Origin: a virus
IMG/VR virus record: IMGVR_UViG_3300032307_000180
Span: 1-64,000 of that record
DNA: 64,000 bases
Strand: one strand, 5' to 3'
The position numbers were made by a program, and so were the translations under genes. A model generated the notes under the pieces. It was not told the origin of the DNA. It ran no database searches and worked only from the letters and a program-made list of their open reading frames with translations. Position 1 is the first letter of the stretch. Each line of letters opens with the position of its first letter. Shown piece by piece: positions 8,373-16,535 of the stretch.

Positions 8373-8648
8373 ATGAGAGCTTCTCGTGGTATGGGTGACA
8401 TCAATCCAAGCAAAATGCCTGGTAAGAAAGTTATCAAACGTAAAGACAAACCTCAAGACGTAGATATGTACGCTGAAGGTGGTAAGGTCAACGCCGCGGG
8501 AAATTACACTAAGCCTGAACTACGTAAGCGTATTGTGTCTCAGGTCAAAGCTGCGGCAACGCATGGTACGGCTGCTGGCCAATGGTCAGCCCGTAAAGCC
8601 CAGCTTGTAGCTAAGAAGTATAAAGCAGCTGGTGGTGGGTATAAGTAA
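8373..8648 (+). CDS. Small basic conserved protein with QWSARKAQL block
   Basis: A 91-residue protein starting at the ATG one base after the previous stop. Its C-terminal half contains NYTKPELRKRIVSQVK and GQWSARKAQLVAKKYKAAGGGYK. I recall this combination from small proteins of phages and large DNA viruses (DUF5872-like, by memory). High Lys/Arg content suggests nucleic-acid contact. The function is uncharacterised. Confidence 0.65.
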   Translation: MRASRGMGDINPSKMPGKKVIKRKDKPQDVDMYAEGGKVNAAGNYTKPELRKRIVSQVKAAATHGTAAGQWSARKAQLVAKKYKAAGGGYK

Positions 8649-8896
8649 TGGCGCTAGCTAAAAGCCAACGTTCTTTAAAGGCTTGGGGCGACCAGAAATG
8701 GACAACCAAGTCTGGCAAGAAGTCATCTGAAACAGGTGAAAGATACTTGCCTGAAAAGGCAATTAAGGCTTTGAGCCCGCAGGAATACGCAGCAACTACT
8801 AAGGCTAAGCGTGCTGGTAAAGCGGCTGGTAAACAGTTTGTAGCTCAGCCAAAGAGCATCAAAGCTAAAGTAAAACCGTATAGGAAAGTCAAATGA
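8648..8896 (+). CDS. Small basic conserved protein with GERYLPEKAIKAL block
   Basis: An 82-residue, strongly basic protein. Its signature is KSSETGERYLPEKAIKALSP followed by EYAATTKAKRAGKAAGKQFV, a pattern also known from small proteins in giant viruses and phages. It overlaps the preceding stop by one base and the following adaptor gene by four. It is the last of the small basic proteins before the adaptor. A role in condensing or protecting DNA is speculation. Confidence 0.65.
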   Translation: MALAKSQRSLKAWGDQKWTTKSGKKSSETGERYLPEKAIKALSPQEYAATTKAKRAGKAAGKQFVAQPKSIKAKVKPYRKVK

Positions 8897-9816
8897 CAAC
8901 ATCTAGCACAACAGCTTTTAATTTAGACCTCAACGATTTAATCGAAGAGGCGTTTGAGCGTTGCGGCCTTGAGTTACGTACTGGTTACGACTTCCGTACG
9001 GCTAGACGTTCATTGAACCTACTCACTGTAGAGTGGGCGAACCGTGGTATCAACCTATGGACGGTTGAGCAGGGGCAAATCGTTATGAATACTGGGCAGG
9101 CTACATACGCACTGCCTAACGATACGATTGACCTTTTGGACCAAACTATTCGTCAGAACAACGGTACAACTAATCAGATCGACATCAACATCAGTCGTAT
9201 CTCAGAACCTACATACATGACCATTCCTAATAAGCTGACCCAAGGTCGCCCTATTCAGGTGTGGATTAACCGTCAATCTGGTCAAACAAACGCTATAGCA
9301 TCGACTACTTTGAACGGTGCTATTACTGCTACAGATACAACAATCACACTAACTTCAACAATTGGTTTGGCTACGTCAGGCTTTATCAAGGTTGATAACG
9401 AAACGATTGTTTACTCAAACATCAGCGGTAATCAGTTATTAAACTGCGCTCGTGGACAAGCTAATACAACGGCGGCTTCTCATTTGACTGGGGCGTCTGT
9501 GTATACGCAGAATCTACCTTCAATCAACGTATGGCCTACTCCTAATGCTGGTGGCGGCTATGTGTTTGTGTACTACCGTCTACGCCGTATGCAGGACGCT
9601 GGTAACGGGGTTACTGAGCAGGACATCCCATTTAGATTTGTGCCGTGTATGGTTGCTGGCTTGGCTTACTACATTGCTATGAAGAAGCCTGAAGTGGCTC
9701 CTGACCGTATTGCGATGTTAAAAGCCGATTATGAACAGCAGTTCCAGTTAGCGTCAGAAGAAGACCGTGAAAAAGCACCAATAAGATTCGTTCCAAGGAC
9801 AATCTTCTATGCCTAA
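8893..9816 (+). CDS. Head-to-tail adaptor (P22 gp4-like) with an inserted beta module
   Basis: A 307-residue protein. Residues 1-110 and 215-307 have the helical pattern of gp4-type adaptors that plug the portal after packaging (LIEEAFERCGLELRTGYDFRTARRSLN; FVPCMVAGLAYYIAMKKPEV). Between them, about residues 135-205, is a beta-rich module (TDTTITLTSTIGLATSGFIKVDNE ... LNCARGQANTTAASH) that also appears in the tail protein at 28656, suggesting a mobile surface domain. The ATG overlaps the upstream stop. Functional call by pattern and position. Confidence 0.72.
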   Translation: MTTSSTTAFNLDLNDLIEEAFERCGLELRTGYDFRTARRSLNLLTVEWANRGINLWTVEQGQIVMNTGQATYALPNDTIDLLDQTIRQNNGTTNQIDINISRISEPTYMTIPNKLTQGRPIQVWINRQSGQTNAIASTTLNGAITATDTTITLTSTIGLATSGFIKVDNETIVYSNISGNQLLNCARGQANTTAASHLTGASVYTQNLPSINVWPTPNAGGGYVFVYYRLRRMQDAGNGVTEQDIPFRFVPCMVAGLAYYIAMKKPEVAPDRIAMLKADYEQQFQLASEEDREKAPIRFVPRTIFYA

Positions 9817-10240
9817 TCGTTTTGCTTCTGGTAAGTACGCTATTGCCCAGTGCGATAGATGTAACTTCCGCTACAAGCTGAAAGAACTGAAACGGTTAAT
9901 TATTAAAACCAAGAACATTAACATCTTGGTTTGCCCAGAATGTTGGGAACCTGACCAGCCGCAGTTGCTATTGGGTATGTACCCAGTGGATGACCCGCAA
10001 GCGGTTAGAAACCCAAGACCAGATAGCCCCAGTTATGAGCAGTCTGGTACAAGCGGTTTGCAAGAACTTTTGACTGATAGCCCAAGCCAATTAGGTATTG
10101 GTTATCCAGAAGGTGGTAGTAGGATATTTCAGTGGGGTTGGGCGCCTGTAGGTGGGGCGAGTTATTTTGATACAGCTTTAACACCAAATGACTTGATTGC
10201 GGTGGGACAAGTTGGTACAGTTACAATTAATATTTCTTAG
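9809..10240 (+). CDS. Zinc-ribbon virion-cluster protein
   Basis: A 143-residue protein with an N-terminal zinc-ribbon pattern C15-x2-C18 and C42-x2-C45. A Pro/Ser/Gly-rich, low-charge stretch follows (about 65-110), and the protein ends with short hydrophobic strands. It overlaps the adaptor by eight bases. Proteins like this recur between adaptor genes in aquatic podoviruses. The role is unknown, perhaps structural with a metal-stabilised base. Confidence 0.65.
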   Translation: MPNRFASGKYAIAQCDRCNFRYKLKELKRLIIKTKNINILVCPECWEPDQPQLLLGMYPVDDPQAVRNPRPDSPSYEQSGTSGLQELLTDSPSQLGIGYPEGGSRIFQWGWAPVGGASYFDTALTPNDLIAVGQVGTVTINIS

Positions 10241-10249
10241 GAGTAAATC

Positions 10250-10444
10250 ATGGGTTATAAGTCAGGCGCAGACGGTATCACTAAAAAAGGTAAGACTAAA
10301 GGTCGCAATCTTGGCGATTCAGGTCCATCAGTAGGTATCGAAAAAGGTCCTAAACATTCAGGCAGCAAAGGTGGCAAAACCAACGCTGACATGAAGAAAA
10401 TGGGTCGTGGTCTAGCTAAGATCGCTGCTCAAAAGAAAGGCTAA
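10250..10444 (+). CDS. Small Lys/Gly-rich protein
   Basis: A 64-residue, extremely basic, low-complexity protein (KSGADGITKKGKTKGR start) with a good GGAG ribosome site nine bases upstream. It has no hydrophobic core and is probably disordered or nucleic-acid binding. It shares style with the basic genes at 7797-8896. Function not recognisable. Confidence 0.6.
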   Translation: MGYKSGADGITKKGKTKGRNLGDSGPSVGIEKGPKHSGSKGGKTNADMKKMGRGLAKIAAQKKG

Positions 10445-10446
10445 TC

Positions 10447-10707
10447 ATGGCTTACAGCATGAAAAAAGGCGGGAAAGAAGTAGGCCCAGCTTCTGTATAT
10501 GCTGAGCCACATACTATGGATGGTAAGAAGATGAAAAACCTAAAAGACGTGGTTACTAAACCAGGTAATGGTGTTGACCAAGTTAATATGTCTGTTGGTG
10601 GTTATACCAAGAAAACCAATGACGTTATTAATAAACATGGCGAAATGAAGATTCGCGGTACTGGTGCAGCTACTAAAGGCACTAAAGCACGTGGACCAAT
10701 GGCCTAA
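10447..10707 (+). CDS. Small Lys/Gly-rich protein
   Basis: An 86-residue basic protein, Met-, Lys- and Gly-rich, with VSVGGYTKKTNDVINKHGEM-like sequence (residues about 50-68). It lies two bases after the previous stop and overlaps the next start by one base, so it is expressed with the adaptor genes. Function unknown; probably a minor virion or assembly protein. Confidence 0.6.
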   Translation: MAYSMKKGGKEVGPASVYAEPHTMDGKKMKNLKDVVTKPGNGVDQVNMSVGGYTKKTNDVINKHGEMKIRGTGAATKGTKARGPMA

Positions 10708-11387
10708 TGAACTACACAGAGTTAGCCGCTAGAATACAAGCGTACGCTGAAAACGACTTCCCAGCTTCGGCTGGTAATTTGACGTCTGCCCAGCAGATAG
10801 CTACGTTTGTTGAGCAAGCTGAAGAGCGTATTTACAACACGGTTCAGTTCCCTGCATTACGTAAAAACGTGACAGGCACACTGACTGCAAGTAATAAGTA
10901 CCTATCTTGCCCAAATGACTTCTTGGCTGTTTACTCTATGGCGGTCATTCAGGCGGATGGTAGTTACGAATACCTTTTAAATAAAGACGTTAACTTCATC
11001 CGTGCAGCCTATCCAACCCCAACAGATACTGGTACACCTAAGTACTACGCTTTGTTTGGACCGCAATACACTTTAGGAACAGAACTTTCGTTCATCCTAG
11101 GGCCAACTCCAAACGCTAACTTAACGGTTGAGCTTCATTACTTCTTCTACCCAGAGTCAATTGTTACTGCTGGCACAAGCTGGTTGGGTGACAATTACGA
11201 CCCTGTGTTGTTGTATGGTGCGTTGCGTGAAGCCTACATCTACATGCGTGGTGAGGCTGACATGATTGCTAATATTGAAGCTAAGTACCAAGAAGCCTTG
11301 GGTCAAGCTAAACGTCTTGGTGATGGCATGGAGCGTGGTGATGCGTACCGTGAAGGCCAGACTAAACTTAAATACAACGCTCTATGA
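10707..11387 (+). CDS. Tail tubular / adaptor protein (T7 gp11-like)
   Basis: A 226-residue protein with the layout of gp11-type adaptors. It has an N-terminal helix pair (MNYTELAARIQAYAENDF ... TFVEQAEERIYNTVQFPALR), a beta-rich middle with PNDFLAVYSMAV and the GPTPNANLTVELHYFFYPE strand, and a C-terminal four-helix end. It would form the ring connecting portal and nozzle. With the 8893 gene it gives two adaptor-type proteins, consistent with a short non-contractile tail. Confidence 0.78.
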   Translation: MNYTELAARIQAYAENDFPASAGNLTSAQQIATFVEQAEERIYNTVQFPALRKNVTGTLTASNKYLSCPNDFLAVYSMAVIQADGSYEYLLNKDVNFIRAAYPTPTDTGTPKYYALFGPQYTLGTELSFILGPTPNANLTVELHYFFYPESIVTAGTSWLGDNYDPVLLYGALREAYIYMRGEADMIANIEAKYQEALGQAKRLGDGMERGDAYREGQTKLKYNAL

Positions 11388-11806
11388 TTACTCAAACACA
11401 ATGCACCGTATTTAAGGTCAATTTATTAAAGGGTTTGGAGAACTTCAACACTGGTTCTCCTTATACCTACAAGATTGCTTTGTACAATGCCAACGCTGAC
11501 CTTGACGCTAATACCACAGTGTATACAACTCAAAACGAAGCGACTGGCACTGGCTATACAGCGGGCGGTTCAACCTTGGTTCCAACCGTTCCGACCAGCG
11601 GCAACACTACTGCGTTTATCAACTTTGCTAATGTTACATGGCCATCTTCTAGCTTTACTGTTAGGGGTGCGTTAATCTACAATAGCACTACAAGTGCAGC
11701 AGTTGCGGTATTGAATTTTGGGTCTGATAAAACTGTTAATAATCAGACTTTTACTGTAACATTCCCAGCAGCAACGGCAGATACTGCTGTCATTCGAATT
11801 AGTTAA
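11384..11806 (+). CDS. Beta-rich structural protein
   Basis: A 140-residue protein, Thr/Asn/Ala/Val-rich, with a likely all-beta fold (TYKIALYNANADLDANTTVY; TVRGALIYNSTTSAAVAVLNF). This pattern is common in aquatic podoviral virion proteins next to tail adaptor genes. It overlaps the adaptor by four bases. A tail-surface or head-fibre role is inferred from fold style and place. Confidence 0.68.
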   Translation: MITQTQCTVFKVNLLKGLENFNTGSPYTYKIALYNANADLDANTTVYTTQNEATGTGYTAGGSTLVPTVPTSGNTTAFINFANVTWPSSSFTVRGALIYNSTTSAAVAVLNFGSDKTVNNQTFTVTFPAATADTAVIRIS

Positions 11807-11815
11807 GGAGCATTT

Positions 11816-12412
11816 ATGAGCAATATAGATAAAGCAAAATTTGGAGATAGTTGCGCAGCGACTGCTTCTTACGGTGGCGGTTCAGAAGAATCCGTTGGTT
11901 TGCAAGGCGTTTATGTAGCAACTTGCTATGACGCTGACGGCAATGAAAAATGGTCAGACGTTATTGAGAACCTAACAACTAACGTAGGCCGTGCTAACTT
12001 GATGGATTCATACTTTGCCAACACAGGTGGTGGCGCTATTGTTATGGGTCTAGGCGGTGCCAACGCATCTGCAACTTTTACTCCAGCTTATGCTGACACT
12101 CAAGCAAGCCATGCAGGCTGGTTTGAAGTAGGTGGTGCTAACGCTCCTACATACTCTGGTACACGTAAAACTCCATCGTTTTCTGCATCTACAGTAGCTA
12201 ACCCATCAGTATTGTCAACAAGTGCGTCTGTGACTTTTTCAATGACTGGTTCAGGAACTGTTTACGGTGCGTTCATTAACGTTGGTGGTTCTACAGCGAT
12301 TGATAACACCACAGGCACATTGTTCAGCATCGGTCAATTTACGGCTGGTTCAAAAACTGTAACCTCTGGCGATACAATTAACGTAACTTATACATTATCA
12401 GCTGCTGGTTAA
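11816..12412 (+). CDS. Beta-rich structural protein, probable appendage component
   Basis: A 198-residue protein with a short globular start (residues 1-60, including GVYVATCYDADGNEKWSDVIENL) and then low-charge Ser/Thr/Gly beta repeats. Such proteins are common among aquatic phage head or tail appendages. It is followed after one base by a homing endonuclease. An AAGGAG ribosome site is present. No enzymatic residues are visible. Confidence 0.68.
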   Translation: MSNIDKAKFGDSCAATASYGGGSEESVGLQGVYVATCYDADGNEKWSDVIENLTTNVGRANLMDSYFANTGGGAIVMGLGGANASATFTPAYADTQASHAGWFEVGGANAPTYSGTRKTPSFSASTVANPSVLSTSASVTFSMTGSGTVYGAFINVGGSTAIDNTTGTLFSIGQFTAGSKTVTSGDTINVTYTLSAAG

Positions 12413-12413
12413 T

Positions 12414-12995
12414 ATGTTTTATACATATGCGCACTATACCCCGCAAGGTAGGCTTTTCTACATCGGAAAAGGTCAGGGGAAGCGTGCGCAGTCTTTAAAA
12501 GGACGAAATAAGTATTGGCACAGAGTGGTACAAAAGCACGGCAAACCAAATGTTCAAGTGTTAGCAAGTTGGAAAACCGATGAAGAAGCTTGTAGCCACG
12601 AAATATTACTTATTGAATGTTTTAAAGACCTTGGGTATAACCTTTGTAATATGACCGCTGGTGGTGAAGGCACTTATGGCGTTGCCCCGTGGAATAAAGG
12701 AAAGCCTTGGAGCGAAGAAGTAAAGCTTAAACAAGGTGTAAAAAACGTAGGCAATAAAAATTGGGTTGGTAGAAAACATTCAGCCGAAGCAATCAATAAA
12801 CAAAAACAAGCTAAAGTAAAGTTTAAATTTATTGGTACATGTATAAGTACTGGAAAAACAGTTACTATTCTTGGTAAAGGCGCCATGAAAGATTTTGGTT
12901 TTACTTCAACGCACGTGTACAGATGTGCTGATGGTAAATCTCCATCACATAAAGGGTATACTTGGCGTAAAGAATTATTGGGGGCTACATGCTAG
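12414..12995 (+). CDS. GIY-YIG homing endonuclease with NUMOD3-like repeat
   Basis: A free-standing endonuclease of 193 residues that probably spreads itself by cutting related genomes. The catalytic fold is present: YTYAH near residue 3 (variant of GIY), Y16-I17-G18, K19, and R24. A helix with E63/E68 follows, then WNKGKPWSEEVKLKQG (about 93-108), a NUMOD3 DNA-binding repeat, and a basic C-terminal DNA-binding part (GAMKDFGFTSTHVYRCADG, NUMOD1-like). It lies between structural genes and its end overlaps the next start by seven bases. No intron boundaries are visible. Confidence 0.85.
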   Translation: MFYTYAHYTPQGRLFYIGKGQGKRAQSLKGRNKYWHRVVQKHGKPNVQVLASWKTDEEACSHEILLIECFKDLGYNLCNMTAGGEGTYGVAPWNKGKPWSEEVKLKQGVKNVGNKNWVGRKHSAEAINKQKQAKVKFKFIGTCISTGKTVTILGKGAMKDFGFTSTHVYRCADGKSPSHKGYTWRKELLGATC

Positions 12996-13846
12996 TTCTT
13001 GCCGATAGAGTCCAAGAAACTACAACCACTACAGGCACAGGCACGGTAACACTTGCAGGTGCTGTGCAAGGGTTTCAAACATTTTCTTCTGGTATTGGCG
13101 TTGGTAATACAACGTTTTACACGATTGCTGATCAAGGCGGTTCAAACTGGGAAGTTGGCGTAGGCAGTGTTGGCTCAGGAACTTTAAGCCGTGACACGGT
13201 TCTTGCATCTTCTAACGGCGGTTCACTAGTTAACTTCGGGTTTGGCACAAAGACTGCGTTTGTAACCTATCCGTCTGAAAAGTCAGTCAATCTTGACATA
13301 GCTGGTAACGTTAACATTCCTAATCAGCTTGTTATTGAGAACACGGCTCTTACTTCATCAAACACCAGTAACTTGGTTGTTGGTGGGCCGTTAAGTTTTA
13401 GCGATACAGGCATTGCATCTAACTTTGTTGGTACGGTAAATAACTATTACCAAGCGACCATCCAGAACTTATCTAATGGTTCAGCAGCGACAGCTGAGTT
13501 TATTGCTTATAACGACCAAGGTTCTTCTACAGATAACTACGCTGCCATGGGTATTAACTCATCTGGCTATGCTGGTACAGGTGCTATTAACGGTGCTGAC
13601 CATGCGTATTTCATTTCAGGAAGCACAGACATTGTTGTCGGCACGCTATCAAACAACAGTGTTCACATCGTAACAAACAGTTCTGCAACGGATGCAATCA
13701 CAGTTAACGGCGTTGGTGCGGTGGCATTTAACGGTCAATACGGTTCTTCTGGGGAAGTTTTAGTATCAAACGGTTCTGGTACTCCACCTTCATGGGGTTC
13801 ATCTCCAGTCGATCAAGCGTACTTCTTATCTTTTATGATGGGCTAA
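12989..13846 (+). CDS. Tail appendage / fibre protein
   Basis: A 285-residue beta-rich protein. The N-terminal 100 residues (LVLADRVQETTTTTGTGTVTL ... GSGTLSRDTVLASSNGG) form a module common in phage appendage proteins. The rest is Asn/Ser/Gly/Val-rich repeats ending EVLVSNGSGTPPSWGSS. It lacks Lys-rich or enzymatic regions. It starts inside the end of the endonuclease gene. A fibre shaft or baseplate-like role is inferred. Confidence 0.72.
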   Translation: MLVLADRVQETTTTTGTGTVTLAGAVQGFQTFSSGIGVGNTTFYTIADQGGSNWEVGVGSVGSGTLSRDTVLASSNGGSLVNFGFGTKTAFVTYPSEKSVNLDIAGNVNIPNQLVIENTALTSSNTSNLVVGGPLSFSDTGIASNFVGTVNNYYQATIQNLSNGSAATAEFIAYNDQGSSTDNYAAMGINSSGYAGTGAINGADHAYFISGSTDIVVGTLSNNSVHIVTNSSATDAITVNGVGAVAFNGQYGSSGEVLVSNGSGTPPSWGSSPVDQAYFLSFMMG

Positions 13847-13847
13847 T

Positions 13848-14174
13848 ATGGCAACTTATTCAAACACCTCATACGTAGCCAAGAACGTTGGCACATCAGC
13901 GGTAAACATCATTCCTAGCGTATCTTCTGGGACTGTGGCAATTGCCAGCTGTATCATTTCAAACACTTCAGTTTCGCCAATCACGACATCTGTTTACTTG
14001 ACACGTAGCTCAGTGAACCACTATTTGGTGTATCAGGCGACTATTCCTGTGGGTGGCTCTCTTGAAGTCATTCAGGGAAACCGAGTAGTGCTAAATACCA
14101 GTGATGCGTTGTATATTCAGAACAGCGCAGCTTCTTCAGGCGATGCGATTGTGAGTGCGTTAACAGCCCAATAA
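13848..14174 (+). CDS. Small beta-rich virion protein
   Basis: A 108-residue protein with regular beta pattern (SVSSGTVAIASCIISNTSVSP ... SLEVIQGNRVVLNTSDALYIQ) like the cupin-like or jelly-roll decoration domains of tail proteins. One base separates it from the previous stop and one from the second homing endonuclease. Role unknown; probably an appendage subunit. Confidence 0.66.
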   Translation: MATYSNTSYVAKNVGTSAVNIIPSVSSGTVAIASCIISNTSVSPITTSVYLTRSSVNHYLVYQATIPVGGSLEVIQGNRVVLNTSDALYIQNSAASSGDAIVSALTAQ

Positions 14175-14175
14175 G

Positions 14176-14739
14176 ATGAATTCTGGAATCTACCAACTAA
14201 CCCATAAAGATACAGGCCGTATCTACATTGGGCAATCCACAAACCTTAAAAATAGATTTAAAGGTTATAAAGGATCTGGCGGTTCTGGAAATGGTAATAG
14301 CGTTATTAAACGGGCTATCAAAAAGCACGGCTGGGGTTCTTTTGATGCAAAGGTGTTGGTTTACTGTGACGGCAAAGAATACTTAAATGAGCTAGAAATA
14401 AAGTGTATTGCACTCTACAATAGCTTGGCTCCTAATGGATTTAATGTTGAACTTGGTGGCGGTAACTCGCCTATAGCGGAAGCTACTAAACAAGCCATAT
14501 CAAAAGCAAATAAAGGTAGGGTTCTTACAGAAGAACAGCGTAAAAAATTAAGTGATATACATAAAGCAAGATGGGCAGCGATGCCAGAGGAAACTCTTAG
14601 TAAGTACCGTGAACTTGGCAAAACTAGAAATTTAGGTAAACCCATGTCAGATGAGCAGAAGAAAAAAATTTCTGAAACTAGAAAGAAACGGTTTGCTGAC
14701 GGAACATTAGTTCACTACACAAAGACTAAAAAGGTGTAA
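14176..14739 (+). CDS. GIY-YIG homing endonuclease with NUMOD3 repeats
   Basis: A second free-standing endonuclease of 187 residues, with canonical G4-I5-Y6, Y17-I18-G19, R27 and a catalytic-helix glutamate in NELEIKCI (E72/E74). The C-terminal half has two basic NUMOD3-like repeats (ATKQAISKANKGRVLTEEQ and NLGKPMSDEQKKKISETRKK) that bind the DNA target. It is more canonical than the one at 12414, so the two were likely acquired separately. It sits one base from each flanking structural gene. Confidence 0.9.
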   Translation: MNSGIYQLTHKDTGRIYIGQSTNLKNRFKGYKGSGGSGNGNSVIKRAIKKHGWGSFDAKVLVYCDGKEYLNELEIKCIALYNSLAPNGFNVELGGGNSPIAEATKQAISKANKGRVLTEEQRKKLSDIHKARWAAMPEETLSKYRELGKTRNLGKPMSDEQKKKISETRKKRFADGTLVHYTKTKKV

Positions 14740-14741
14740 TC

Positions 14742-16175
14742 GTGGCGTACATAGGCAACAACATACAAAATCAAGGATTCTCCCCAGCGGTTGATTATTT
14801 CAACGGTGATGGCACGACTGTTACCTTTACTTTAAGCCGTCCTGTAGCTTCAGTAGCTCAGTTAACTGCGGTTATTGAGAACGTTATTCAGAACCCAAGC
14901 ACAGCGTTTAACGTGTCTGGTAACGAAATCACATTTACTTCAGCTCCTCCAGCTGGGTCAAACAACATCTGGGTTGAGTACACAAGCTTAGTAACAACCT
15001 ACGCTGCCATCTCTCAAGACCCATCGGTGATTGGTGACATCACTGCGACTGGTGGTTACTTGGCTGAAGGTGATTTTGGTAACTCATTTATTGACGGCAC
15101 GATTGTTGACTATGTGTCAGGTAACGCCCGTATCACGACTGGCCCATCAGATGCCATGACATTTTATAACGGTGGCACAAGCTCTAGAACAGCCATGGGT
15201 ACATTTGATACTTCAGGCAACTTCACCAATAACGCTACTGGCTATACAAGGATTTCTACAGGCACTACTGCTCAAAGGCCTGGAACACCTACAGCTGGTA
15301 TGCACAGGATGAACACTACTACTGGGTTTGCTGAATACTGGAATGGTTCTCAGTGGGCTTCTTATGGAAGTATATCTACAACAGCAATTGATTATCTTGT
15401 TGTTGCTGGCGGTGGCGGCGGTGGTGGTTCCGCTGGTGATGGATGGAACGCTGGCGGTGGCGGTGCTGGTGGGATGGTTAGTGGATCTGGATTAACCGTA
15501 TTACCAGGCACTTCATACACAATTACTGTTGGAGCTGGTGGAGGTTCTGGTACTCCAACATCTTCTAATAATGGCGCTGCAACAACACAGGGCGGTGACG
15601 GCGGTGGGTCATCTATTGGGTCTTTGGTTACTACTGTAGGAGGCGGTGGCGGCGGTGCTGCTTCTGGCACTGGTGCATCAGGTTCAAAAACATCTGGTCG
15701 AAACGGTGGTTCAGGTGGTGGCGCAGGGATTAACTTTGGCGGCTCAACTCCGCCAGGAGGCTCAGGCACATCTGGGCAAGGTAATTCAGGTGGTAGTGGA
15801 GCTACAGGTGGTAGTGGTTGGGGTGGCGCAGGTGGCGGTAAAAACGCAGCTGGCACTTCTAATACATCTGGCGGTGGCGGCGGTGCTGGTGCTGCTTCAT
15901 CAATTACTGGCACCTCTGTAACTTATGCCACTGGTGGCGGTACAGCAACAAGCAGTTCTCCATCTAATGCAGCGGCAAACACTGGTAACGGTGGCGATAG
16001 CGCTATATTACCAGCAGGTACTTCGGCTCCATCAGGTAACGGAGGTTCAGGAATTGTTGTAATTTCTTACCCATTAACATTTAACGCAGCGTCTGCATCA
16101 GGTTCATTTAGTGTATCTATTGTTGGGTCAAACCGCGTATATATTTTTACAGGCTCTGGAACAATAACTTTCTAA
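14742..16175 (+). CDS. Tail fibre / adhesin with polyglycine-rich domain
   Basis: A 477-residue protein starting with GTG. Residues 1-85 (MAYIGNNIQNQGFSPAVDYFNGDG ...) match the N-terminus of the protein at 17490 and are probably the virion-anchoring domain. A short trimerisation-like part follows (about 85-215). A large glycine-rich domain starts at YLVVAGGGGGGG near residue 222 and runs to about 440, ending with a beta strand GGSGIVVISYPL. The style resembles the polyglycine-sandwich adhesins at the tips of T-even-like fibres, so receptor recognition is inferred. Its DNA is full of GGYGGY repeats. Confidence 0.78.
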   Translation: MAYIGNNIQNQGFSPAVDYFNGDGTTVTFTLSRPVASVAQLTAVIENVIQNPSTAFNVSGNEITFTSAPPAGSNNIWVEYTSLVTTYAAISQDPSVIGDITATGGYLAEGDFGNSFIDGTIVDYVSGNARITTGPSDAMTFYNGGTSSRTAMGTFDTSGNFTNNATGYTRISTGTTAQRPGTPTAGMHRMNTTTGFAEYWNGSQWASYGSISTTAIDYLVVAGGGGGGGSAGDGWNAGGGGAGGMVSGSGLTVLPGTSYTITVGAGGGSGTPTSSNNGAATTQGGDGGGSSIGSLVTTVGGGGGGAASGTGASGSKTSGRNGGSGGGAGINFGGSTPPGGSGTSGQGNSGGSGATGGSGWGGAGGGKNAAGTSNTSGGGGGAGAASSITGTSVTYATGGGTATSSSPSNAAANTGNGGDSAILPAGTSAPSGNGGSGIVVISYPLTFNAASASGSFSVSIVGSNRVYIFTGSGTITF

Positions 16176-16184
16176 GGATTAAAC

Positions 16185-16535
16185 ATGGCACATTTTGCAA
16201 AAGTAGTAGACGGCGTAGTAACACAAGTTATTGTTGCCGAACCAGAATTCTTCCAAACATTTGTGGACTCAAGCCCAGGTGAGTGGATTCAAACTTCATA
16301 TAACACTATTGGTGGTGAGCATAAGCTAGGGGGTACACCATTGCGTAAAAACTACGCTGGTATTGGATTCACTTATGACCGTGAAAAAGATGCTTTCATC
16401 CCACCAAAACCATTTGCTTCTTGGGTTCTAAACGAGGATACTTGTCTTTGGGACGCGCCCGTAGCTATGCCTGATGACGGCAAGATTTATGTATGGGACG
16501 AAGCAACAACTAACTGGGTTGAAAGAACTGAATAA
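16185..16535 (+). CDS. Conserved small virion protein of aquatic phages
   Basis: A 116-residue protein of a family often seen in cyanophages and other aquatic phages. It begins MAHFAKVVDGVVTQVIVAE, then WIQTSYNTIGGEH, LRKNYAGIGFTYDREKDAFI, FASWVLNEDTCLWDAPVAMP and a tryptophan-rich end. The repeated W-L-N/D pattern suggests a small beta fold. It is usually placed among tail genes. It overlaps the next gene by one base. Confidence 0.72.
   Translation: MAHFAKVVDGVVTQVIVAEPEFFQTFVDSSPGEWIQTSYNTIGGEHKLGGTPLRKNYAGIGFTYDREKDAFIPPKPFASWVLNEDTCLWDAPVAMPDDGKIYVWDEATTNWVERTE

Noticed and set aside
15392-15913. Minus-strand frame of 173 codons, proline-rich
   Set aside because: It is the antisense of glycine codons in the 14742 adhesin; composition is a mirror artefact. 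The same holds for the frame at 19968-20252.
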